A DNA stretch of 64,000 nt, from positions 727,111-791,110 of the forward strand of contig MU006228.1 of the NCBI GenBank assembly GCA_010093685.1, written 5' to 3'. The translations under genes were made by a program, and so were the position numbers. This stretch comes from Ophiobolus disseminans. Lineage: Eukaryota > Ascomycota > Dothideomycetes > Pleosporales > Phaeosphaeriaceae. A model generated the notes under the pieces. It searched no databases and was not told the origin of the DNA. It was given only the letters and a program-made list of their open reading frames with translations. Shown here in pieces: positions 44,894 through 54,912 of the stretch (its first letter is position 1; each line of letters starts with the position of its first letter).

Positions 44894-45849
44894 TCACCGC
44901 CGCGCCCCACCACCAATATCCTGCCCAAGTCTATACCCCGAAATCTTCTCCCACTCAATCTTCTGCCTCGTAATCGGCAACTGCCTCCTGAGTCCCTTAA
45001 ACGCGCCCTCACTCAACTGTCCAAATGCGCGATTCAAATCCTCCTGATACTTCCTTTCCACATTCGCAATTTGCCTAACAACGTCTGCGCCGCTGCCGCT
45101 GCCAACGCTCAAGCTGACGTCCTTGTTGGTGAGCAGCCGCACGTTGCCGTCTTCGTAGTAGTGCACATCGACTTTGATGGTGCCGGTCAAGGAGCCGGAC
45201 GAAGGGGTGTAGATGTATGAGCTGCGCCAGCGGCCGTTCCAGTAGTTTGTGGGGGAGTATTTGTTTGCGACGGTGAGGATGGCGAGGGCGGAGTCGTTGG
45301 ACGTGGGGAAGATGCCATGGGAGGAGGTGGGGTAGTGTTCGGAGGTGTGGGTTGTGAGCGATTTGACGAGGCTCTTGCTGTGAGGTGTGTTAGCGTCATA
45401 CTTCGCGTGTATGCATGCTACTGCGAAGGTGGTCGCTGGACAGGTGCCGGGGGATCAAGACGTACACCAACTCCTCATGCTGACTCTCGAGCACATGACT
45501 CTGTACTGCACTCGCCCGTCCCGTCGCGTGATCAAAGTCGAAGGAGCTCTGTGTGTCCACGTCGTAGTACCGCCCATCGCCTAGGCTGTTATATTCGCTG
45601 ACGAGCACTTCTGTGCTTCCGCCGGGGAGTTTTGTGGTGGTGAATTGCTCCTCATTGTACCGTTGGAATGCTGGCGCGAGCTTGGAGTCGACGTTGTCGT
45701 TCTCGATGATCGACTTAATAGCTTTGGTGACGTCTGCGAGCTGTCGAGTATCAGCATTGTGATATTGGAGCGCGAGGTGGGGGCTAGGTGGTTACCTCGC
45801 CAGGCGGCGCGCTCTCTATGAAAGTCGCAAGAGCTTTGTCTGATGCCAT
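44894..45849 (-). CDS. CAP1: F-actin capping protein alpha subunit
   Basis: Exons 45796-45849, 45466-45740 and 44894-45377 give 270 residues, the usual size of this family (yeast Cap1 is 268). The ATG at 45849 starts MASDKALATFIESAPPGE. The C-terminal part has the family blocks NYWNGRWRSSY, GTIKVDVHYYEDGNVRL and the tentacle region RAFGQLSEGAFKGLRRQLPI. Introns are 55 and 88 bases with GTAACC and GTACGT donors. With the beta subunit it forms the heterodimer that caps actin filament barbed ends in cortical patches. Confidence 0.93.
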
Positions 45850-46275
45850 TTTGGGCAGTGTATGTCTTGTTGAAGCAGACTGGCGTCAATGCGGAGCTTC
45901 GCGTGCTGTTTGGGTAAAGTTGTGGAGTTGTGGCTGCTGGCCGCGGATCGCGCTTGGCGGCGGAGGGGTCCAGCGGCGGCAACGGGAGTGCAGGGATCAG
46001 CAATTACCTAGGTAGTGTCACTTTCTTGGAGATAAGTCAAAGTAGGCAGTTGTGCATTTGCTGCTGTATGCGAGAGCGAACAGTTCGTGAGCCTGAGGTA
46101 GAAACCTCGTCAAGGAGGTATTGCTATGGGGTATCTAGGTCAAGCTAAATTATAAACACAATGCTGCATGGCCGTTACAATCCGTATCCATCAACACAGT
46201 CCCAAACGCCACGCTCATCCTACAAATGATGAAACCTACAAATATCCTACATGAACAAAAAGCTCTTTCACATGG
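45850..46275. other. Intergenic
   Basis: Upstream region of CAP1 and 3' flank of the next minus-strand gene; no gene seen. Confidence 0.5.
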
Positions 46276-48233
46276 CTACTCAATGCTCATCTTCATAAGC
46301 CCATCGTTGGCGTTCTCCATGCCCATGAGACCAACTCTCTTCGGACCTAGCGTCGGCGTCATGCTCATGCTGCCACCGCTGTTCGAACGCTCGCCATGCG
46401 ATTGACCGCTGATAGACGTCTCACGCCCGGTCTTCCCTGCGTTGCCCCACAAATTGCCGTCACGCTGTGCGGGTGATTGCGAAATGACGGGGCTGTTGTG
46501 AACGCTCACGCCTGGCGAGACAGCGCGTCGCTTGATGGACGTTTCATCGAAATCATCATCTCGACGACGCTTGTTCGACTTCTTGAGACCGTCAGCCGCA
46601 GTTGGTGGAAACATGGGCCCTGGTGTAGAAGCTCGTGATGTCCATCCCGTGCTGTTATTCTGGTCGGGTGCTGCAAATCCGTGTGACGATGAGATTGTTG
46701 GCGAATCCATGCTCATATCTTCACTAACCGCAGACGACTCTGCGCGGGGAAACGTGGGTGGTGGTGGTGTTTGAGCCGCGCGGTTGCTCCAGAAATCACT
46801 GCTAACAGAGTTACGATGTAGCGAGCCGAATGTGCCGAACAGCCCCTTCGCCGTGGAACCGTCGAGACTCATGTTGCTTTCGCTCTCCTCTTCAGGCACA
46901 CCTTCCAGAGGGCCGTCGAGTCCAGGAACAGTGGGTAGTAAACTTGGCGAAGACTGCGCCGTGAGCGAGGGGCCGTCATCGGCCTCTCTTACCTGACGGA
47001 TAATCTCAGCTTCGCGACGAACTTCGCTATCAACAGGTGCCGACTCTTCGAAAAGTTCAGCTTTTATGCGACCGAATTGCCGGGATTTTGGCTGCTAAAG
47101 TCAGAATTGTCCTCCCGTTCACCGGAGACGTGAATGTTACTTACTAAGAGATTGCCTCGCCGCGTCACCGGCCGCCGTACCACGCCCGGTGTCCGCGGAA
47201 ACGTTGACGCCTCATCGCCGCTGTCATTTCCTGAAGAAATGTGAAGATCGTTTGCGAATAATGACAGGCTCTCACGCCGTGACCCGGCCTTACGTATGAC
47301 TGCTTCTCGCGCAAAGAGGCCCTCACCCTTGGTGGCGCCGTTTGGAGGGGATGCTGGGCCTGGACTCGCCATGGAGCTGTGCCCACTAGCTGAACTGGAA
47401 CTCTTCCGGCTGCGGTTCTTGCGCAATCTCGCGCGCTGTATGCTCATGAAGTTGGGTAGTCCGCCAGCACCAGGTGAGAACAAGTTCATTGCCCAGCTCG
47501 AGTTGCCGCCAAGACCAGACCCAGGGAAGGCGATGCTGCTCTTTGCCTGCGGGGTGCCCATCATAGGATCGTCGTTGTCCTCCGGGTCCAGCGGGTCGGC
47601 CTCGTCGGACGAGCTGCTCGAGTCTTCCGAGCCCATCATGTTGATGCTCCCCATGGAGCTCGAAGCAGCTGTCCTGTCGCCGTTGCCCCATGCGCTGTGC
47701 ATGTTCACGTTCGGCGAATTCATGAGCATCGAGTTCGACCGCGGTCTCCGTGACGGGATATTTATGCCTTTCTGCGTGATTGTAGGAGAGGAATCGGGCG
47801 ACGATTGCTCGGGCAGCGTTGAATGGTGGAGGTTTGTGCACGCCCGCGAGAACTCGGCACCTCGCGATCGTCGCGGGAGCAGCGATGATGGAGAGGCATA
47901 CGTGTTGCGCGCATCTAATTGAGGTGATAGAGGGACACGTGCTGCGAAATGTGCGGGGCTGGGCATGGGTGCCTCTCGTGGCATCTGCAGTGAGAGGCCT
48001 CTGGAAAGGAACTCTGGCCGGCGAGGCGTGGTGGGATGCGCGTGGTGATCGTCCTTCGACATACGCGCTGGGGGCTCGTGAAATTTCGGCGACGGTTCTA
48101 ATCGAGGCGTGCTGTCGGAAAGCGATCGCGATTTCGACTTTTTGGGGGTGCGGACAGAGTCAAGACCCAATAGACCTTCCTCGCCCTCTTCCATGGTTGC
48201 GAGACGATCCGGACCCATTGCTGCGCTAAACAT
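46276..48233 (-). CDS. Unknown Ser/Pro-rich protein (635 residues)
   Basis: Exons 47145-48233 and 46276-47094 join in frame across a 50-base intron (GTAAGT donor, TAG acceptor). ATG 48233 starts MFSAAMGPDRLATMEEGEEG; the internal ATGs at 48218 and 48194 are alternatives. Most of the protein is disordered and Ser/Pro/Arg-rich, with many Ser-Pro and Thr-Pro sites and an acidic Ser cluster (SEDSSSSSDEADP). One ordered, conserved-looking block crosses the splice junction: RRPVTRRGNLL then FGRIKAELFEESAPVDSEVR, followed by EAEIIRQVRE. Lys/Arg clusters (KKSNKRRRDDD, IKRRA) suggest nuclear location. Many possible CDK sites suggest cell-cycle phosphorylation. No family is recognised. Confidence 0.82.
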
Positions 48234-48615
48234 TGCGCGTAGGCAATACACGAACGTGAAGTGTTTTCATAGCAGTACAGGTACGATGAGGGCATGTAGC
48301 AGGGGAAGCGCGAAGTTTAGTGAAGTGGTCGCATGAAGCATGCAGGGGAGGTGAAGTCGGTAAAGCGGGGCGCGTAGTTATTGTGTCACGTGGGAGAGCT
48401 AGGACTTGCAGGTGATAAATCGAGCTCCCCGGAAATACCATCCTTCTAAAGCGGTCAAGTTCTAAGATAGTTCGAGGGAGCAAAGTCTGCTCTTCCAAGA
48501 TTGTTTCGATTATTCATTTCATAAATTCTCAGCTTTGTACCAAGCATTAAAAACGCAACAAGTGCGATTCAAGCGCTTTGGGCTTCACCGGATACATGAC
48601 CTGCAGCTCGCCCAC
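48234..48615. other. Intergenic
   Basis: Upstream region of the preceding gene and 3' flank of the next minus-strand gene; no gene seen. Confidence 0.5.
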
Positions 48616-50142
48616 TCACGCGTTGACGATACCTTCCACCCATTTGATGTCGTCCCACGTAGCCTCCCAGATGTTTAACACAGTCATGATCCATTCCTTG
48701 CCCTCGCGCTTCATCGTCCCCATGCAGCGCCCAATCCTCCCCTGCTGCAGCAAGCGCTTGCTGTCGTAGTTGAAAAGCTGAACTGACTTCCAGAGAGCAG
48801 CATCGTAGGCAGCTTTGAGATACGGCGGCTTCCCATGGAAGAGGTCACAGAAGGTAAAGAATTGCGTCTTGTTGTCCCGCTCCGAGTCAAGAATCCTGGC
48901 GTACAACTCGAACGTGATATGCTTGCCAGTTTTATCGGCTTGGTGAGCCTGATTGATCACCTCGCCGATGCGGAAACATGTTCTCAAGAGTGTACTGGAA
49001 GATAGACCGATGATGGGTGATCTGTCACGAACGGCATCCGGGAATAGTGGTCTGGCAATTGGCTTCCGAGCTTCGACAGTATCGATATCGCCAGTGGCGG
49101 CGAGGAGGCGAGTGGTCAGGGTGATTGGTGACACGAACTTCTTCGCTCTTCGCTGCGTACTATTTTCCTCTTCTATGATGATTGGCACATGAGTTGATGA
49201 ACCCGAATACTGTGTATGCGCAACATCTGGCCTTAGGGGTGAGCTCGAGAAAGCACGTATGCTTCCACCAGTATCGATCATGTCCGCAGTCAGCTCCAAG
49301 AATTCGTCGTCATTGAGATCATCTTCAAAGTCTTCATCGTCAAATATCGACTCGCCAGTAGAAACCTGGGGACGGTCAAACTGCTCCGGTCCATCCGTGT
49401 CGCAATCGTGAGTGGTGAAATCAGACAGTTCAGTGTCGGCATGATATTCATTAGAGGTTCCTCGTGCAGCCTTGCCAGTCGTTGCAACCAAACTTCGCTT
49501 CACTGCAATGTTGTGAGAAGGATAGCGAGAGTCATCCTGTGCTGATCTCTCGAGTTTTGCATCTTGCTGATGCACGGCTTCTTCAGATGCACCATCAGGC
49601 AGCGAAGCTTCAGGCGTAAGGGCTTTTGGTCCGACAACAATCTTGGCTCGCGGCTTCGTCACGCGCAGACCCTCAGAGACGCGCCTTTGTATCGAATCAT
49701 GTGTTTTCTTTGGCCGTGTACTCATACGGTCCGCAGAATTCTCAGTACCACCTAGCTTTTGCCGCTTTCGTAGTGGCCTTGACGGAGGACTCCTTGGTCC
49801 ATCTGGCAGAGGAGCATACTTTTCGAGATGCACCGGCTCGTCTTCACTTCCCAAACCAAGGTATTGAGCGACAGTAGGGTTTCTCTGGCGTTTCACGGTG
49901 CCTGTAGCTCTTCTTCGAGCCTGATTCTGTTGCACTGGTCCAAACGCGGACGATTCTGGCGTTAGAAGTTGCGTCTGTTGTTGATTGATGGCCGTGAAGC
50001 TTGATGAGAAGGGAACTTGTGCAAAATTCCTAATTCAATCATGTTAGTTGCCACATGAGGACGTAAAACATGTCGAGTGAGAGGATGGCGTGCTGGTTTT
50101 CTCACGCATCATCGTTCCGTCGCTCCCTCACCACACCTGCAT
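48616..50142 (-). CDS. Unknown nuclear-type protein with globular C-terminus
   Basis: The main exon 48616-50029 is open, but its first ATG is internal. A CTAAC...TTAG intron end just upstream (50030-50131) can join it to an 11-base exon at 50132-50142, giving the start MQVWNFAQVPFSSSF. The N-terminal two thirds are basic then acidic and disordered (RPLRKRQKLGG; FDDEDFEDDLNDDEFLEL). The C-terminal about 130 residues look folded: RTCFRIGEVINQAHQADKTG, then ITFELYARILDSE, then a stretch ending IWEATWDDIKWVEGIV, suggestive of an OB-like beta fold. Such layouts occur in DNA-repair or telomere-associated proteins, but I recognise no family. The 11-base first exon is the least certain part. Confidence 0.7.
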
Positions 50143-50651
50143 CCCATCCACGATACAGCGGATCCACTGTATTCATCGCGTGTATTTTAAGATGAGTGAC
50201 AAAGGTGAACGTGAAGTCCGATGTGAGGAGTCTGGTGAAAGGAACGTTGTAACGCGACGCGAAAGCGACCAGGGTAGCTGTTGCTTAATCAGCCCCCACC
50301 TGCCGCATCATCACGCTGGGCGGCTCTTTCGGGCAGTTGCAAACAAGGCATCACATTCACATTCCGCATGCACTTTGGAAGCTACAGCCGCTTTATAGCC
50401 TTAGAAACCCCCACATATCCGAGCTTCCTTCTATTCTTCAGTCTCTCAAAACCTCAGAGTCCTTCTATTGTCCTCTTACAACGCGCTGGAAGCTGGCCAT
50501 TAGTGGCTACCCTCAGATACGGCCCGGCCATAACGTTACCTGGTCCCAGATCGCACCCGCTCCACAAAGTACGACATACGTCTGTCGATAGGATCTACTT
50601 CTCCAACAATCGGCCGTTGACATACGGTCTCGAGAACAGCGATATCCAATC
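50143..50651. other. Divergent intergenic region
   Basis: Between the unknown minus-strand gene and LSB5. Short frames only; contains the probable promoters of both. Confidence 0.5.
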
Positions 50652-52289
50652 ATGCCGGTAAGAAGTGCCCTTCTTTAGATGCATACCTTCAATGGCCGAG
50701 TGTTTTTTCAGAATACCACACTATGTGATCCTAAGCTTTCGTTCAATCGCCGTGGAGACTACCGAATACCGAAGGTAGAATGCGAGTTGCCTTTACAAAC
50801 ATAATAAATCATCTCTACAAAGGCATTTATTAGTTTTGAGATGCGTAGGCTACAAAACATCCCCTTTTCCAGCGATGATGGATATCACCGAAATTTTGCA
50901 TTATCCTTCACTAGGATATAAGACTCCTCTGACCATGTCTTTAGAAACACGTCTTCTCAGCTGTCACTGTTCAAGTCGATCGACTGACGAGCGAGCAATA
51001 TGAAGAGAATGTATGTGAAACCCTCTGCACTGTTGCGTATACCGTATACTCAGTATTGTAGGATATTGGCGGAGTCGTAGACCTGATTGAGGTCATTCGC
51101 ATTCAGTCGTCTGGACCTACAGAAGCAGCGCGCGCGCTCCGAAAGAAGCTGTAAGCGCAAAGCCTTCGGTTCCGTTTGAGATAGCTAACACCAAAACAGA
51201 AAGTATGGAAACGTACACCGTCAAGTTCGAGCTCTTGTCATACTGGACGCCCTGATTCAAAATGCGGGCTCGCGCTTCCAGAAGGCTTTTGCGGATGAGC
51301 CACTCCTTGAGCGTTTACGCATCCTGGCTCGAGATGACACTGTCGATTCTGAGGTACGACAAAAGGCCAATATCCTTTTCCGACAGTGGGCTGTTGCGTA
51401 CAAGGGGACTCCAGGTCTCGAGCGGATAGCTGCTTTGCATAAAGAGCTTCCACGTACTAAACGTCCACAACCGCAACAGTCTCGCATCGTCCGACAACAG
51501 GATGCTGAAGCTGCACGTGAGCGTGAGGAACACTCACCACCTCCTTCACCAACACACGCTAGGAGACCTGAGCCTCACCATGCTCCTTCCTCTTCGTCTA
51601 GCAGGCCGGTTGCATTAGGTAACTCAGCTCCGCTACCAAGCTCGTCAATCTTCAAGCGCGATAAGAAAGACAAGAAGAGTCGTGGTAAAGCCTTCAACCT
51701 CGAGAAAGAGAAGGGACAACTACTTGAGACTATCGCGTCCGCGAATGTTGCCAGTACCAATTTGCTGAACGGCCTTCAACTCATCAACCGAGAGCAGCAG
51801 CGTGTCAGCGACAACCCAGAAGTCATGCGCCGTTTCGAAGCTTGCAAACAGCTTCGTCGCCAGATTTTGCGGTACATCCATCTGGTTGAATCCGAGCAGT
51901 ATATCGGGGGTCTGCTCAATGCAAATGATGAGCTTGTCAAGGGTCTCATGGCGTTTGAGCTCATGGACAAGAGCATAGATGATGATAGTGATAGCGATAA
52001 CGAGCTAAGTTCTTCGCCTCCGGTGGAGTCTGCAATGGCTGGTTTGCGCATCCAAGAGCAAGCTCCAGCGAAGCCACCGAGACCCATGAGCATACCCATG
52101 CCACCGGCCCCTACACCGAGCAAGCAAAGGGCTGCACCAGAGAGCGAGCCTGAGGAGGACGATGATGACCCATTCAGCGACAACAATGGTAAGTGGTATG
52201 AATTGCCTCCGCACCTAGTTTACTAATATGTTATAGTTGTCAAGACTCCATGGCAAGAGAAAGACCAGCCCACGTGGAGGGATGTTTAA
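50652..52289 (+). CDS. LSB5: LSB5-like VHS and GAT domain protein
   Basis: Exons 50945-51010, 51062-51150, 51200-52188 and 52237-52289 join in frame (399 codons including stop). The likely start is a 6-base exon ATG-CCG at 50652-50657 before a 287-base intron, the weakest part of the model. The VHS domain covers about residues 8-140: SAVTVQVDRLTSEQYEEN, GGVVDLIEVIRIQSSG, KYGNVHRQVRALVILDALI. A GAT-like helical bundle is at about 240-330 (LLETIASANVASTNLLNGLQ; FEACKQLRRQILRYIHLVE). The C-terminus has an acidic DPF-type segment (EEDDDDPFSD), an adaptor-binding signature. Yeast Lsb5 binds the actin regulators Las17 and Sla1 plus ubiquitin, and links endocytosis to actin. Confidence 0.86.
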
Positions 52290-52809
52290 GAGCCGTTGGA
52301 GAATCGGCGGCGAATTTTAGACGGCGGATTTGCGATGACACTTTCCTATGTACCTGCGGTCGGCAATACCCAATGCTGCGAATTGAACAATTCACATGAC
52401 TTTCACAATTAAAGTATTTCCCATGTCTTGGTGCTCAGCTGGTGTTCTATTTTCGGCGTTTGCGGCGCCACACTGAGCCACGAGTCGCTACGTCACCCTT
52501 CCCGCGCCAAACTGTCATTGGTTAGCGCCGCGCAACATGTGAAGCAGCACCCTGATTGCCCGGCCAAGGTATTTATCTCCTGTGCCTCCTACCAAACGCC
52601 CTCTTGCCGTCTTCAAACTACTTCGTGATCCCATACCCGCACGAAAGTCGAAGTGTAAGTGCCCATCGCAAGGAAAGCTCCGAGGTGTTAGATCTAACGA
52701 CGTCACAGCGCATCCAACCAAACCTCTACACACACCTCAGCGCAGCCTTCGTCAGCGGCAAACCTCACTTACACACGCACCTCAGCATCCAACCCTCAAA
52801 CCTTTCACA
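52290..52809. other. Intergenic
   Basis: 3' flank of LSB5 and probable promoter and leader of the small cysteine-rich gene. A GTAAGT-like donor at about 52654 and AG sites downstream suggest a leader intron, not proven. Confidence 0.4.
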
Positions 52810-52938
52810 ATGCCCGCCTCAACAACCTCCTCCATCTCCACGGCCGCCGGCTCCATCGTCAAGCCCCAGGGCGGCAAGTGCTCGTGCTTCAGCACCGATG
52901 ACTGCTCTTGCTGCTGCATCCCATGCACCGTCATGTAA
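52810..52938 (+). CDS. 42-residue cysteine-rich peptide
   Basis: The ATG at 52810 has a good context (CACAATG). The peptide has a Ser/Thr/Ala-rich start (MPASTTSSISTAAGSIVKP) and a C-terminal half with seven cysteines in 16 residues (CSCFSTDDCSCCCIPC). The Cys-X-Cys and Cys-Cys-Cys pattern suits metal binding, as in small fungal metallothioneins, or lipid modification of a cysteine cluster. No signal peptide is present, so it is probably cytosolic. A longer upstream in-frame reading exists (to 52582) but lacks a better ATG. The function is not established. Confidence 0.6.
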   Translation: MPASTTSSISTAAGSIVKPQGGKCSCFSTDDCSCCCIPCTVM

Positions 52939-53326
52939 AGCGACGGAATACAAACAATACGATGCGATGATGTCACGGAGGGATCAGAGTTAGGAGAATG
53001 AGGGCCACACACAGCCTCCTCGCGATGAGGGTGTGAGTGAACATACCTTTGGTTTGCGGATTGGCGTTTGGGACAGCAGAAATCTTGTTTATTGGAGTAA
53101 GAGTGAATGGATGGCAGATTAGCGAATGAATACAAACAACTCAATGCCAGAACTTGTGAACACCAAAGGAGCATTTGAATGTTATGTTTGGGCTAACGTC
53201 ACAACAACAGCAATTCTAGGCAGATCCTGATGAGCAGCCAAATCCTTCTTATAAGTCTGTCTTGACCTGCATTCGTTGTGGTCTCCTCTACTCTCGCATG
53301 TCTGCTTCCGACTCCTTCGCATACGC
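52939..53326. other. Intergenic
   Basis: 3' flanks of two convergent genes; no gene seen. Confidence 0.5.
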
Positions 53327-54141
53327 TCAGACTTCCTCTGCCTTCACCACCGCATCCAAAGCCGAATAGTCTCTTGACCGCCACCGCAGCCATGTCCATG
53401 CAGCCATCTCCGCCACAAGCAGTACCGTGAGGATCTCAGAGTTGTTGATGTACGGTGTGTACGGGTCTGGCGCGCCAAAACTCCAGAAGAAGCGGAGCAA
53501 TATCATGTGAATCGTGTTGTCAATAACATGGTAGTACCCCAGTCGGACGGCAGCATCTCGCCATGTTACTTTCGGCTCGGATGCCGCTTTGTTGTCCCCA
53601 TCCTGAGAGCCCATCTTCGAACCGGTAAGGTCCTCGCAAGATTGGTTGACGTAATTGCTGAGGTAGGTGCGGTTCCAAATAGACGACTCAATAATGAAGT
53701 GCAAGAAGAGCGCTTTGAGCACGCATGAGCCGTTGAGTGGAAAATATATCCAGAATTCGCTCCATACTCCGATGTTAAGGTTAAGCATCCCCGAGAACGA
53801 GGAGAGACATCTGATAGCCAACGTGGTCGCGAAGATGAGCCAAAAGAGCGTGGTCTTGAGTTGAGTGATCTTTCGGCGGTTGCGGATGATGATGGCGCAT
53901 ATGCAAAGGAGGATGAGATAAGCTTTTAGGCGGGGGTCTCAAGCTCGTCCTTCATGATAAAGGTTGGGACGCGAGCACCGGGATGCTCGGGCTTCGATCG
54001 CTGATGGTGCCACCATATTTGGTCCTTGGGCGTCCAGTTGAGCGACCACCGGCTCATGTGGCCAGGGATGGCGAATCTGACGCACATCCATATGAATGGC
54101 CCCGGCAGCCAAAGCAGGGCTGTTATGATCAATGCGTCCAT
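53327..54141 (-). CDS. Multi-pass membrane protein with an apparent frameshift
   Basis: ATG 54141 starts MDALIITALLWLPGPF. This frame stops at 53926-53928, but a second frame continues straight away with hydrophobic helices (AYLILLCICAIII; TTLFWLIFATTLAI; FWIYFPLNGSCVLKALFLHF) to the stop at 53327. The two frames join if one base is missing from the run of five C (on the minus strand) about 10 bases before the first stop. No intron explains the switch. Five or six transmembrane helices result, with a Glu-x-Trp-x-Tyr block before the fourth, faintly like RTA1-family lipid-translocating exporters; the assignment is weak. It may be a recent pseudogene or a homopolymer error in the assembly. Confidence 0.5.
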
Positions 54142-54912
54142 ATTTGTGCCTGGATGGGCTCGATACCGTTATGTTTGATCGAATTTCTGAGCTGATGGGA
54201 TCTGGTGGTTGGTAGAAGTGTAGAATTCGATCCAGAAAGTCGAAGATTCTACTGCGCACGATGTTCCCAATGTTGGGTGGACGTCGTCCTCAACTGTGGT
54301 TCACTTCCGAAAGCGTGGCCTTGGTGCATGGCTGTTACCATGCTACTTACCATCCCATAATCTCGCCTGCAGGAACATGGTGGCCATCTGCAATCCCGTG
54401 TTCTGTAAATCACCGGGATATATACAAGAGTACTGATTGAAAACGTCTGCGTATGGTATTGTCATGATCCGCATCAAGTTCGACGTACCAGTCGGTCGTT
54501 GACAAGACACATGCACTATGTTTAATGCATTTTGGGGCTACCTTAGGCGCCCAGCCGATTGCATCTTCTCGAGTGCAATGATGCCTACGTGTCCCACCTA
54601 AGCAGCGTACAGGGACCTGTCTATCTCCATATTGTTGTTCATTAAGTTCGGAGTCGTGTTCGTGCTGCGAGTATATACCGGGTTTCCTTCTGATGATAGG
54701 AATCATGACAGGAATTCTTGCAGCACCGACAAGTGGTTCGCTTTGCCTAGCGCCTTGGCAAGCACATGCCCAGGTGGTCTCGAAAGAGACAGCCTCGTTG
54801 CATCTCACTTCGCCTTCTGCCTTACACCAACTCGAAGCAGACCCCTTGTGTTAAGATCCCAGCTTCTATGAGTTTCTCGAGGAAATTCGCTCGACACTAA
54901 CAGAATACAACG
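54142..54912. other. Divergent intergenic region
   Basis: Between the membrane protein gene and the second HET gene. A minus-strand frame at 54410-54808 is open but has no domain. Confidence 0.5.
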
